10,740 bases of DNA, taken from contig JAJYGE010000099.1 of NCBI GenBank assembly GCA_021785155.1, forward strand, positions 1-10,740, in the 5' to 3' direction. Under the pieces are notes generated by a model. That model was given only the letters and a program-made list of their open reading frames with translations, did not search any database and was not told the DNA's origin. Shown one piece after another: positions 1-6,804 of the stretch. The stretch is from Planctomycetota bacterium (GTDB lineage Bacteria > Planctomycetota > Phycisphaerae > WQYP01). How positions within the stretch are numbered: the first letter of the stretch is position 1; every line of letters starts with the position of its first letter. Both the position numbers and the translations under genes were made by a program.

Positions 1-76
1 TTATGTACCGCTACACTCCAAACGGAGTATAACAATAGGACAAGTATCTTTTTTTTGTCAAAGCGGTTGCATCAGT

Positions 77-82
77 GAGGAG
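77..82 (+). promoter_or_regulatory. Ribosome binding site that decides the start of the PEP-CTERM gene
   Basis: GAGGAG lies 7 bases before the ATG at 90. It overlaps the alternative in-frame GTG at 75, which therefore cannot use it and has no good site of its own. Confidence 0.7.
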
Positions 83-89
83 ACGATAT

Positions 90-1817
90 ATGGTTGGCAG
101 CGGCAGCAAGAAGATTCTGGCGATGATTTCCGCATCGGCAATCTTGGTGCCGACGGGGTTTGTATTGGCCATTGGATCTGGGGCGACAGATGCTGTGGTG
201 GGGGATAATGGGCCGTCGGCGGGCGTGGCGATTACGTCCAGTGAAAGTACTGGCGGACTGTCCACGATCAGCGCATCGGCGGCGTATGGATCTGTGGTGC
301 AGAGTTTTACCGCCGGCACATCCAGCAATTCCGGCTATACGCCGCCAGATACCAACGGAAGCGTGGGACCGAATAATATTGTCCAATTAATCAACGGCTA
401 TTACGGTGTGTATAGCCTGACTCCGAGCGTAAACAGCAGCGGTGTCGCCACACCTCTGGCCAGCGAATCTTTATCGAATTTCTGGACCAATACGGGTGTG
501 ACATTACCGGCGGCATCCAGCGGATACAGCTCGTTTGTATCCGATCCACGGGTCATTTACGATCCAAGCTCCAGGCACTGGTTTGCCAGCAGCATTAATG
601 TCATGGAAAATAATTCGACGGGAAACGTAAGCCAGAGCAATAACTTTCTTCTGGCAGTTTCCAAAAATTCCAATCCGTTGGATGGGTGGACGGGATTTCA
701 GGTTTCAGCGTATCAACCGACCAATCCGTCACTGACGGCCAGTGAAGCCAGCTATGGAAAAACGTTTGCTGATTTTCCAACGCTGGGCATTACCTCCAAC
801 TATGTCACGGTAGGTGCCAATAATTTCACCGTACCGAGTCAGCAGAATCAATTTTCGTCCGCTCCGGCTTATGAATCGGTGCTGCTGATTAATAAAAGTG
901 CTCTTACAGGTTCCAATCCGACAAGCTCCAGCTTCAACGCCAATAGCGCTGTGACCTATCAATCTTTTAATAACCTGGGATTCACCAATCAGCCGGTCAA
1001 CGACCTTAATGGGACAGGCAAAGCGTCTTATTTATTTTCCAATTATGACGCTTCCGCCGCCAACAACACATACACGCAGAATCTCAATGAAACGCGGATC
1101 GTCTCGGCGAGCGCGTCAGGCGGTCTGGACACCAATTACAATCTCGCGCAATTCAGTTACCAATCCGCGGAACCGGTCAATGGCGCCCAACCCGGCTCTA
1201 CCGCCGCCATTGACACCAATGATGACCGTTTAAGTTCCAGCTTGACCACTGATAACAAAGGTAATATCTGGGGAATTCAATCGGTATTAAACCCCAATAA
1301 TTCCAAACTCTCAGCACTGCGCTGGTTTGAAGTGGCACCGGTTTCCACCCAGGGCAACGGCAGCACAGGGCCTGGTATTTTGGCGCAGGGTGTTATATCT
1401 GATCCCAACAATTCACTTTATTTTGGCTCCATTGCCGTAAATTCTTCCGGCAAGGTGGTCATCGGATTTACTGAAAGCGGCAGCATAGATCCCAGTGCCT
1501 ATGCGTTAATTGGAAATCTTACCGGCACCAACATTAACTTTGGCAGCCCGCTTTTGCTGCATGCCGGGCAGGCGGCGTACGGGAATGCCGGAGCCAATCG
1601 CTGGGGCGATTACAGTTCGACATGGGTGGATCCGACCAATTCAAATATTTTCTGGACCTTTCAGGAATATGCCCTCAGTTCAAACCAATGGGGCACGCAG
1701 ATTGCGGAAATTGCGGTTCCGGAACCGACGGCCCTGGCAATGTTGGGCGTCGGCGGAGCGCTGATGCTGCTGGCCTCCAAGAGAAATCGCAAAGCCTCGG
1801 GACATCGGCCCGGTTGA
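90..1817 (+). CDS. Exported PEP-CTERM anchored protein, Ser/Thr/Asn rich, function unknown
   Basis: The protein of 575 residues starts with a signal peptide: KK at 7-8, then a hydrophobic stretch to about residue 27 (FVLA). It ends with a PEP-CTERM sorting signal: VPEP at about 543, a hydrophobic helix, then the basic KRNRK tail. In families with this signal, an exosortase encoded elsewhere removes the tail during export to the outer surface or matrix. The body is rich in Ser, Thr, Asn and Gly with almost no Cys. It carries motifs seen in large exported, probably beta-propeller-like, proteins: PPDTNGSVGPN (about 85-95), DPRVIYDPSSRHWF (about 152) and DFPTLG (about 228). No catalytic residues were recognised. 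An in-frame GTG lies at 75, but GAGGAG at 77-82 sits 7 bases before the ATG at 90, so the ATG is preferred. The gene appears to stand alone; what lies upstream is outside the window. Confidence 0.88.
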   Translation: MVGSGSKKILAMISASAILVPTGFVLAIGSGATDAVVGDNGPSAGVAITSSESTGGLSTISASAAYGSVVQSFTAGTSSNSGYTPPDTNGSVGPNNIVQLINGYYGVYSLTPSVNSSGVATPLASESLSNFWTNTGVTLPAASSGYSSFVSDPRVIYDPSSRHWFASSINVMENNSTGNVSQSNNFLLAVSKNSNPLDGWTGFQVSAYQPTNPSLTASEASYGKTFADFPTLGITSNYVTVGANNFTVPSQQNQFSSAPAYESVLLINKSALTGSNPTSSSFNANSAVTYQSFNNLGFTNQPVNDLNGTGKASYLFSNYDASAANNTYTQNLNETRIVSASASGGLDTNYNLAQFSYQSAEPVNGAQPGSTAAIDTNDDRLSSSLTTDNKGNIWGIQSVLNPNNSKLSALRWFEVAPVSTQGNGSTGPGILAQGVISDPNNSLYFGSIAVNSSGKVVIGFTESGSIDPSAYALIGNLTGTNINFGSPLLLHAGQAAYGNAGANRWGDYSSTWVDPTNSNIFWTFQEYALSSNQWGTQIAEIAVPEPTALAMLGVGGALMLLASKRNRKASGHRPG

Positions 1818-1882
1818 TGCTGGATTCCACATCCGCCCGGAAAATGTGCCCACGAAATTTAGCGCTATATTAATATCACGGC

Positions 1883-1911
1883 ATGACACAATGACCTGAT
1901 GCGGACATAAT
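1883..1911 (+). promoter_or_regulatory. Sigma70-like promoter of the ABC transporter operon
   Basis: ATGACA at 1883-1888 (-35) and CATAAT at 1906-1911 (-10) are separated by 17 bases, with 5 of 6 consensus bases in each box. The A/T-rich palindrome ATATTAATAT at 1867-1876 just upstream could act as an UP element. The predicted start is near 1918, giving a leader of about 57 bases before the permease ATG at 1975. This is a visual match only. Confidence 0.55.
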
Positions 1912-1974
1912 GATTTGGCGCGGTGCTGAAGCTCCGCGGCGAGAGCGCTGGCGGCGTAACGGCATTGAGCAACC

Positions 1975-3765
1975 ATGGCAGATGAAATAGTACAACCACG
2001 CAAATTTTCCGCTGGTTATTGGATTGGCTCGACACTGGTGTTGTTGGCGGCGGCCATTCTGGCTGGAATGCTGCATCCGTTTAATCATGTCGAATCACAT
2101 TTACCGGCGCGAGTTTGGCAGTTGCCCGAGGATGCCGCATGGTCGCTTTCGCGCATGGTTGAGGCGTATATGCTCTCGCTGATATTTGCCGTGAGCTTGG
2201 GCGTTTATGCGTACAACAATCTGCGTGCCCGGCGGCTGATACTGCCGATTCTGGATATTTTGCAGTCCATTCCGATTGTGAGCTTTTTTCCCGCGGCATT
2301 GGCGGTGGCGGTATGGCTTTTTGGCGGCGGGCGGATAGGCTTTGAAATTGCCGCCGTCGTGCTGGTATTCACCGGCATGTCCTGGAATATGGCGTTCAGC
2401 GTTTATGAAAGCCTGATCATGATGCCGCGGGAAACCATCGAATGTGCCGAGAGCTTCGGCATTCGCGGCTCGCAGCGATTTTTCACAATCACATTGCCGG
2501 TGTGCGTGCCGGGATTGCTTTATAACAGCATTGTCAGTTGGGCTGCGGGCTGGTTTGCCCTGACCGCATGCGAAATTTTGTCGGTCAACAATCAAAATGT
2601 GACGCTGCCCGGGATCGGCAGTTTTCTGCAGCAGGCGGCAAATTCCAAGACGCACCCACTGGAATTAAATCTTTGCGGCGTAGCGGTGCTGCTGGCCATT
2701 ATTCTGATGATGGAATTTTTTATCTGGCGGCCACTGGCGGTGTGGGCGGAAAGATTCCGATATGAGGTGGCGGTATCGTCCATCACACGGGGCAATACCG
2801 GGATATTAGGCTGGTATCAACGCGGCTGGCTGCCGCGGATGTTTGTCAACCATATCATTTTTCCACTAAATAACGGTGTTAATTTAGTGATCCGATACAC
2901 GCGAGGGTCGACTAAAAAGCTGGTGCTGCCACGCATTGAAGTACCCGCGCTGATTACCCGGTTATGGTCCAATATCCAACGTTTCGCCGGCTGGCTGCTG
3001 ATTATCGCCATTGCCATCGGTGGCGGATTTTATACGTTCAATATTTTTCACAATCACCTTCTGCCGCCACTGGCGAAGAAGATTCCCCTTTACATCGGCT
3101 TTTCCTTTCTCCGGATTCTCATTGCGTATGTGCTTTCCATGCTGTGGGTTGTGCCAGCGGTGTTATGGGCAAGAACGCGGCCTCGAACCTTTCGATTTTT
3201 ATCCTCGATTTCGCAGACCATGGCCAGCATGCCGCCGATTGCCCTGACTTTTGTCGTCATCAGCATTTTTGTTGAATATCTGCATTTGGGATATTGGGGT
3301 GTGGAAGCCGCCGGCATGGTGCTGCTGATGAACGGCGTGCAATGGTACGTGCTATTTAACATGCTTGGTGGCATCGCCAAAATCCCCGGAGATCTCAAGG
3401 AAGTGTGTAATGCGATGGGGTTATCCCGCTGGCAACAATGGAGGAATCTGGTGATTCCAGCGATTCTTCCTTCGCTGTTTACCGGCACAATCACCGCCTT
3501 TGGTGGCGGATGGAATACGCTGATTTTCAGTGAATATATTACGTATGCCGGACATCCCTACAAGCTGCCGGGAATTGGTTGGATGCTGGATGTCGCATCC
3601 GGAGCGGCGTTGCCATCTTCGGGCAAGCCGCTGCCGGTGGCGCAAGCACAGGCGTTGCTTTTTGCCGCGGTGGGTTGTTTGATTGTGCTGATCGTGGTAT
3701 TGAATCGGCTGCTGTGGAAGCGCCTGCAGGCATGGGCGGCGGATAGATTCCGTCTGGATTATTAA
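1975..3765 (+). CDS. ABC transporter permease, two permease domains fused in one chain (NitT/TauT-like)
   Basis: This 596-residue inner-membrane protein is two importer permeases in one chain. The first half (about 15-265) has several hydrophobic helices and an EAA-type cytoplasmic loop at about 153-180, beginning ETIECAESFGIRG. A linker of about 70 residues follows, then a second half (about 335-596) with its own EAA loop at about 472-504 (GDLKEVCNAMGLSRW, then VIPAILPSLFTG). EAA loops contact the ATPase subunit, so one chain can supply both docking sites. Typical family members have one domain of 250-280 residues and work as dimers. The ATPase gene follows 58 bases downstream. No periplasmic binding protein gene is nearby, so the substrate cannot be named; nitrate, sulfonate and bicarbonate labels for this superfamily would be guesses. 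The ATG at 1975 has only a weak ribosome binding site (TTGAGC, about 8 bases upstream). Confidence 0.9.
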   Translation: MADEIVQPRKFSAGYWIGSTLVLLAAAILAGMLHPFNHVESHLPARVWQLPEDAAWSLSRMVEAYMLSLIFAVSLGVYAYNNLRARRLILPILDILQSIPIVSFFPAALAVAVWLFGGGRIGFEIAAVVLVFTGMSWNMAFSVYESLIMMPRETIECAESFGIRGSQRFFTITLPVCVPGLLYNSIVSWAAGWFALTACEILSVNNQNVTLPGIGSFLQQAANSKTHPLELNLCGVAVLLAIILMMEFFIWRPLAVWAERFRYEVAVSSITRGNTGILGWYQRGWLPRMFVNHIIFPLNNGVNLVIRYTRGSTKKLVLPRIEVPALITRLWSNIQRFAGWLLIIAIAIGGGFYTFNIFHNHLLPPLAKKIPLYIGFSFLRILIAYVLSMLWVVPAVLWARTRPRTFRFLSSISQTMASMPPIALTFVVISIFVEYLHLGYWGVEAAGMVLLMNGVQWYVLFNMLGGIAKIPGDLKEVCNAMGLSRWQQWRNLVIPAILPSLFTGTITAFGGGWNTLIFSEYITYAGHPYKLPGIGWMLDVASGAALPSSGKPLPVAQAQALLFAAVGCLIVLIVVLNRLLWKRLQAWAADRFRLDY

Positions 3766-3832
3766 GCGTAAGATACCAACGACTCCCCTGCGCGTTGACC
3801 AACAGAGAAACGCCGAATAAGAGATGGATCGT

Positions 3833-4585
3833 ATGTTACTGAAACTCGATAACGTTACCAAGGTGTACCAGACCGATGGCCCGGCCGCCACGATCCTGGA
3901 AGATGTTAATTTAAGTGTTGATTCCGGACAGTTTATATGCCTGGTCGGGCAGTCCGGCTGCGGTAAATCGACCACGTTGCGTTTGATCAACGGATTAATG
4001 CCCCCCAGCAGCGGCAAAGTCTATTTTAAGGATAAGCCACTGACCGGGATTAATTTACAGTGCGGAATGGTGTTTCAGAATTTTGCGCTTTTGCCATGGA
4101 TGACCGTTACGCAGAATATTCTTCTGGCCCTGGAAGCCCGGCGAATTGATCGGCCAGAAGCGGAGAAGCGGGCCGCATTTTATATTGATAAGGTGGGTCT
4201 GGACGGATTTGAAGGGGCGTATCCACGGGAACTTTCCGGCGGCATGAAACAGCGAGTCGGCCTTGCCAGAGCCATGGCGGTGGAACCGGAACTGCTGCTG
4301 ATGGACGAGCCCTTTAGCGCTTTGGACCCTCTGACCAGCATTAACTTGCGCGAGGAATTGCTCGATATATGGGCCGATCCGAACCTGGCCGTCAGTACGG
4401 TAATTATGGTTACGCATAATATTGAAGAAGCGGTGGAATTGGCCGATCGTGTGGTACTCATTGGTGGTCGCCCCGGACATGTGGTGATGGATCTGGATAT
4501 TGCATTACCGCGCCCCCGACATAAAAACTCCGAAGCCTTTACCCGCTACGTGGATTCAATATTCAGCATGATGGCGGAAATTTGA
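3833..4585 (+). CDS. ABC transporter ATP-binding protein, NitT/TauT type
   Basis: This cytosolic ATPase drives the permease encoded upstream. From the ATG at 3833 (250 residues) all motifs are intact: Walker A GQSGCGKST at 39-47, Q-loop FQ at 81-82, signature LSGGMKQR at 134, Walker B LLLMDEP with D158-E159, and the H-loop histidine at 195 (VTHNIEEAVELAD). The run DEPFSALDPLTS is typical of the nitrate/taurine/sulfonate importer ATPases. In many relatives a C-terminal AAA-associated domain is fused to the ATPase; here the chain ends soon after the catalytic core and that domain is the next gene, 31 bases on. An in-frame ATG at 3824 is also possible, but the only purine-rich site (AGAG, 3820-3823) abuts it and is well placed (9 bases) only for 3833. 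Confidence 0.93.
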   Translation: MLLKLDNVTKVYQTDGPAATILEDVNLSVDSGQFICLVGQSGCGKSTTLRLINGLMPPSSGKVYFKDKPLTGINLQCGMVFQNFALLPWMTVTQNILLALEARRIDRPEAEKRAAFYIDKVGLDGFEGAYPRELSGGMKQRVGLARAMAVEPELLLMDEPFSALDPLTSINLREELLDIWADPNLAVSTVIMVTHNIEEAVELADRVVLIGGRPGHVVMDLDIALPRPRHKNSEAFTRYVDSIFSMMAEI

Positions 4586-4616
4586 CCCGCCCTCAGGTTC
4601 TGTGGAGAATAGCATT

Positions 4617-5168
4617 ATGGCAAGTTCAGAAAATCCCCAACCCGTTGATCCCCCGCAAAGCGGCGAGGCTCCCGTTGTTCCCGTGCCTCCCACCGGTTTA
4701 AGCAAAGTGCTGGGATTGCTGGAAATCCTCGATGATCATGGCGGCAAGGAAGACATTTACAAACTCGCCCGCGAGCTGCGCGACAGCTTCGGTGAATTGC
4801 TGTTGATTATCAAAGCGGCGGAAGTATTGGGATTTGTGGATACCCCCGGTGGGGATCTGGTCATGGAGCCGCTGGGCAAGCAGATTATCGAACTGCCGGT
4901 AAATCAGAAAAAGACGCTTATTGCCGGGCAAATTGCCAAATTGCCGCTGTTTGTCCATTTCCGGGATTTTCTGCTTCGGCAACCGGACCATTCCACGTCA
5001 CGCAAGGACATACTTGAGGAAATTGGTCGCGTGCTGCCTACCGAACGTCCCAAACCGCAATATGATGCCCTGCTGAACTGGGGCCGATATGCGGAAATTT
5101 TTTCTTACAGCCGTGATACCGATACGTTTCAGTTAGTGGAATCCAAAGGTGTAAACTCTGGCACGTAA
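4617..5168 (+). CDS. Stand-alone AAA-associated C-terminal domain protein, partner of the ABC ATPase
   Basis: The first 26 of 183 residues are Pro-rich and look disordered. Residues about 27-175 match the AAA_assoc_C family pattern as I recall it: GLLEIL, then KEDIYKLARELRDSFGELLLIIKAAEVLGFV, a GDLVMEPLGKQ segment resembling a winged helix, and the closing NWGRYAEIFSY. The family is normally the C-terminal part of an ABC ATPase associated with SBP-less permeases; its exact role is unknown and a regulatory or assembly role is an inference. It follows the ATPase gene by 31 bases and is probably co-transcribed. GGAGA at 4604-4608 is spaced about 8 bases from the ATG at 4617; the in-frame GTG at 4602 has no site of its own. 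The own ribosome binding site and the Pro-rich head argue for a real split gene rather than a recent nonsense mutation. There are no membrane segments. Confidence 0.82.
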   Translation: MASSENPQPVDPPQSGEAPVVPVPPTGLSKVLGLLEILDDHGGKEDIYKLARELRDSFGELLLIIKAAEVLGFVDTPGGDLVMEPLGKQIIELPVNQKKTLIAGQIAKLPLFVHFRDFLLRQPDHSTSRKDILEEIGRVLPTERPKPQYDALLNWGRYAEIFSYSRDTDTFQLVESKGVNSGT

Positions 5169-5248
5169 TAAGAAGGCGCCGGAGTGGCGGGCGAGCTATG
5201 GATTATCGCACCGCTAACGATGCTTTATCGTAAAACTGATCTCTCCGC

Positions 5249-5277
5249 GTGACAAACTAAATTACCGTCGGCATAAT
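5249..5277 (+). promoter_or_regulatory. Sigma70-like promoter of the NRAMP/MgtE_N operon
   Basis: GTGACA at 5249-5254 and CATAAT at 5272-5277 are separated by 17 bases, each matching 5 of 6 consensus bases. The predicted transcription start is near 5284, leaving a leader of about 134 bases before the ATG at 5418. The boxes, spacing and CGG-like bases before the -10 are very close to those of the ABC operon promoter at 1883-1911. Confidence 0.6.
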
Positions 5278-5282
5278 CTGCG

Positions 5283-5299
5283 TTTTCCGCCGCGGAAAA
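5283..5299 (+). promoter_or_regulatory. Perfect 17-bp palindrome at the predicted start site, candidate operator
   Basis: TTTTCCGCCGCGGAAAA is a perfect inverted repeat with 8-base arms around one central base. It begins 6 bases after the -10 box, so it covers about +1 to +16 of the predicted transcript. This position is usual for a dimeric repressor site. As RNA it would be a short 5'-end hairpin with no U-run after it. No regulator gene is nearby, and it does not obviously match an operator I know. Confidence 0.4.
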
Positions 5300-5312
5300 T
5301 GTGTTGGAATGT

Positions 5313-5333
5313 GTTGTCCTGAAGCGGGACGAC
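5313..5333 (+). other. Hairpin in the leader of the NRAMP gene
   Basis: GTTGTCCT (5313-5320) and GGGACGAC (5326-5333) can pair over 8 positions, two of them G-U, around the loop GAAGC. It lies in the untranslated leader, which is long and GC-rich after this point. I could not match the leader to the magnesium M-box or the manganese yybP-ykoY riboswitch, so any regulatory role is open. Confidence 0.3.
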
Positions 5334-5417
5334 GGTGATTCCGGGACTGAACCATAAACGTGCGGTCCGTGCGCGGCGTCTGGGCCAGCGCGCGGCGATT
5401 GTACGGTCAGGTGAACG

Positions 5418-6788
5418 ATGTATTGGATTAACAAGAGTATTCATTGGCTGGGCCGATCCCGGCGGCGCATGCTGCTGCTGGCTGCGGTCATCGGGCCGGG
5501 CATGATCACGATGATCGCCGACAACGACGCAGGCGGCATATCCACGTATGTTCAGACCGGCGCGTTAACCGGGTTCAACCTTTTATGGGCGTTCATCATT
5601 CTGGTGCCGATGGCGTATTATGTGCAGGAGATGACAGTGCGCCTGGGTGCGGTGACCAAACGCGGCCATGCGGAGGCCATTTTCGATTCCTTCGGCCCAT
5701 TCTGGGGATGTTTTTCCATCTTTGACCTGGCGGTAGTGAATTGGCTCACGTTGGTGACGGAATACATAGGCATGACCCAGGCCATGAGCATATTCGGCAT
5801 TCCCGCGTGGGTCACATTCTTGGGCGTAACGCTGCTGCTTTTCGGCATTGTGGTGACCGGAAAATATTGGACGTTTGAAAAACTTACGATGCTTTTCTGC
5901 CTGTTCAATTTTGTATACATCCCGGCAGCATTCTGGGCAATGCAAACGGGCAATGTCAAGGAGGGTTGGTGGGCGGTAGGTAAGGGGTTCTATGCGCCAA
6001 CACTGGTCGGGATTTTACCGATGTCGGCTATGATTACACTGATTATGGCTAATATTGGCACGACGATTACCCCTTGGCAAATTTTCTTTCAGCAATCAGC
6101 GGTCGTCGATAAAGGCATGGACGTGCATGATATAAAGATGGGAAAGATTGACACATTCGCCGGATCGCTTCTGACTTGCATTGTGGCGGCTTTCATCATC
6201 ATTGCCACGGCGGGCGTGTTTTATTTCAATCCGCACGGGCACATGGTGGTGACATCGGCACAGCAGGCCGCGCTGCAAATGCCCAAAGTCATGCCCGCCG
6301 GGACGGACTGGGGACGGTGGGCGGAGGTGCTTTTTGCCATTGGTCTGTTTGATGCGGGACTACTGGGTGCCCTTTGTGTTTCACTTTCCACGAGCTGGGC
6401 GCTGGGAGAATTATTCGGATGGGCCCATTCCCTGAATAAATCGGTGCGTGACGCGCCCTGGTTTTATGTGGCCTATGTGGTGATGCTGTTGTTGGCGGGC
6501 GTAGTTTCCATTATAGCCAGCGTCGCAGTGCAGAACGACATAACGATCTTTGTACAGGTTGTGGCGGTGACCCTGCTGCCATCGAGCCTTTTCTTCCTGA
6601 TTCTCATTTTGAACGATAAAGATGTCATGGGGGAATATGTGAACACCCGGTGGCAGAACATCGCAAATTGGTCGATCGCTCTATTCGTTATTTTTGTTTC
6701 AACGCTTTATGGTATAACTCAGATATTTCCGGACGTAATGGAACCTGCTTTCTGGCATCGCGCCGGTCACTTTTTCCATTGGCTTTGA
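5418..6788 (+). CDS. NRAMP-superfamily divalent cation transporter, magnesium-type (NRMT-like) metal site
   Basis: This is a 456-residue inner-membrane protein with about 11 hydrophobic helices and the NRAMP (SLC11) layout. The two unwound metal-binding helices differ from the Mn/Fe members. Helix 1 reads DNDAGG (residues 35-40) where classic members have DPGN. Helix 6 reads TTITPWQ (215-221) where classic members have VMPHN, so the metal-coordinating methionine is a threonine (T218). Loss of this soft sulfur ligand is reported for the magnesium-transporting NRAMP branch (NRMT), so Mg2+ or a similar hard divalent ion is the likely substrate; this is inferred from motifs. The gene has its own promoter and leader, and is followed after 16 bases by a gene for the cytosolic part of an MgtE-like magnesium sensor. 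The ATG at 5418 has a modest site (CAGGTGA) just upstream. Proton coupling cannot be judged here. Confidence 0.88.
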   Translation: MYWINKSIHWLGRSRRRMLLLAAVIGPGMITMIADNDAGGISTYVQTGALTGFNLLWAFIILVPMAYYVQEMTVRLGAVTKRGHAEAIFDSFGPFWGCFSIFDLAVVNWLTLVTEYIGMTQAMSIFGIPAWVTFLGVTLLLFGIVVTGKYWTFEKLTMLFCLFNFVYIPAAFWAMQTGNVKEGWWAVGKGFYAPTLVGILPMSAMITLIMANIGTTITPWQIFFQQSAVVDKGMDVHDIKMGKIDTFAGSLLTCIVAAFIIIATAGVFYFNPHGHMVVTSAQQAALQMPKVMPAGTDWGRWAEVLFAIGLFDAGLLGALCVSLSTSWALGELFGWAHSLNKSVRDAPWFYVAYVVMLLLAGVVSIIASVAVQNDITIFVQVVAVTLLPSSLFFLILILNDKDVMGEYVNTRWQNIANWSIALFVIFVSTLYGITQIFPDVMEPAFWHRAGHFFHWL

Positions 6789-6804
6789 CAGGTTGGGTCG
6801 CACG

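Noticed and set aside
28..33. TATAAC as a -10 box for the PEP-CTERM gene
   Set aside because: No acceptable -35 box lies 16-18 bases upstream, and the window edge cuts the region.
2101..2655. Long open frame on the minus strand inside the permease gene
   Set aside because: It lies opposite a clear permease with two EAA loops; its translation is rich in Arg, His and Gln without any recognisable motif, as expected of a shadow frame.
3421..4017. Minus-strand open frame of 198 codons across the permease-ATPase junction
   Set aside because: It overlaps two well-supported genes, including the Walker A region, and has no recognisable domain.
4583..4617. Frameshift or nonsense mutation splitting an ATPase fusion
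   Set aside because: The ATPase ends cleanly, the next frame has its own well-spaced ribosome binding site and a Pro-rich N-terminal extension, so a true two-gene arrangement is more likely.
5212..5232. Small hairpin ACGAT-GCTTT-ATCGT after the AAA-associated gene, as a terminator
   Set aside because: The stem is only five pairs, AT-rich, and is followed by A residues rather than a U-run.
5284..5417. Magnesium M-box or manganese yybP-ykoY riboswitch in the transporter leader
   Set aside because: I could not find the conserved core sequences of either class by eye; only an unassigned hairpin is supported.
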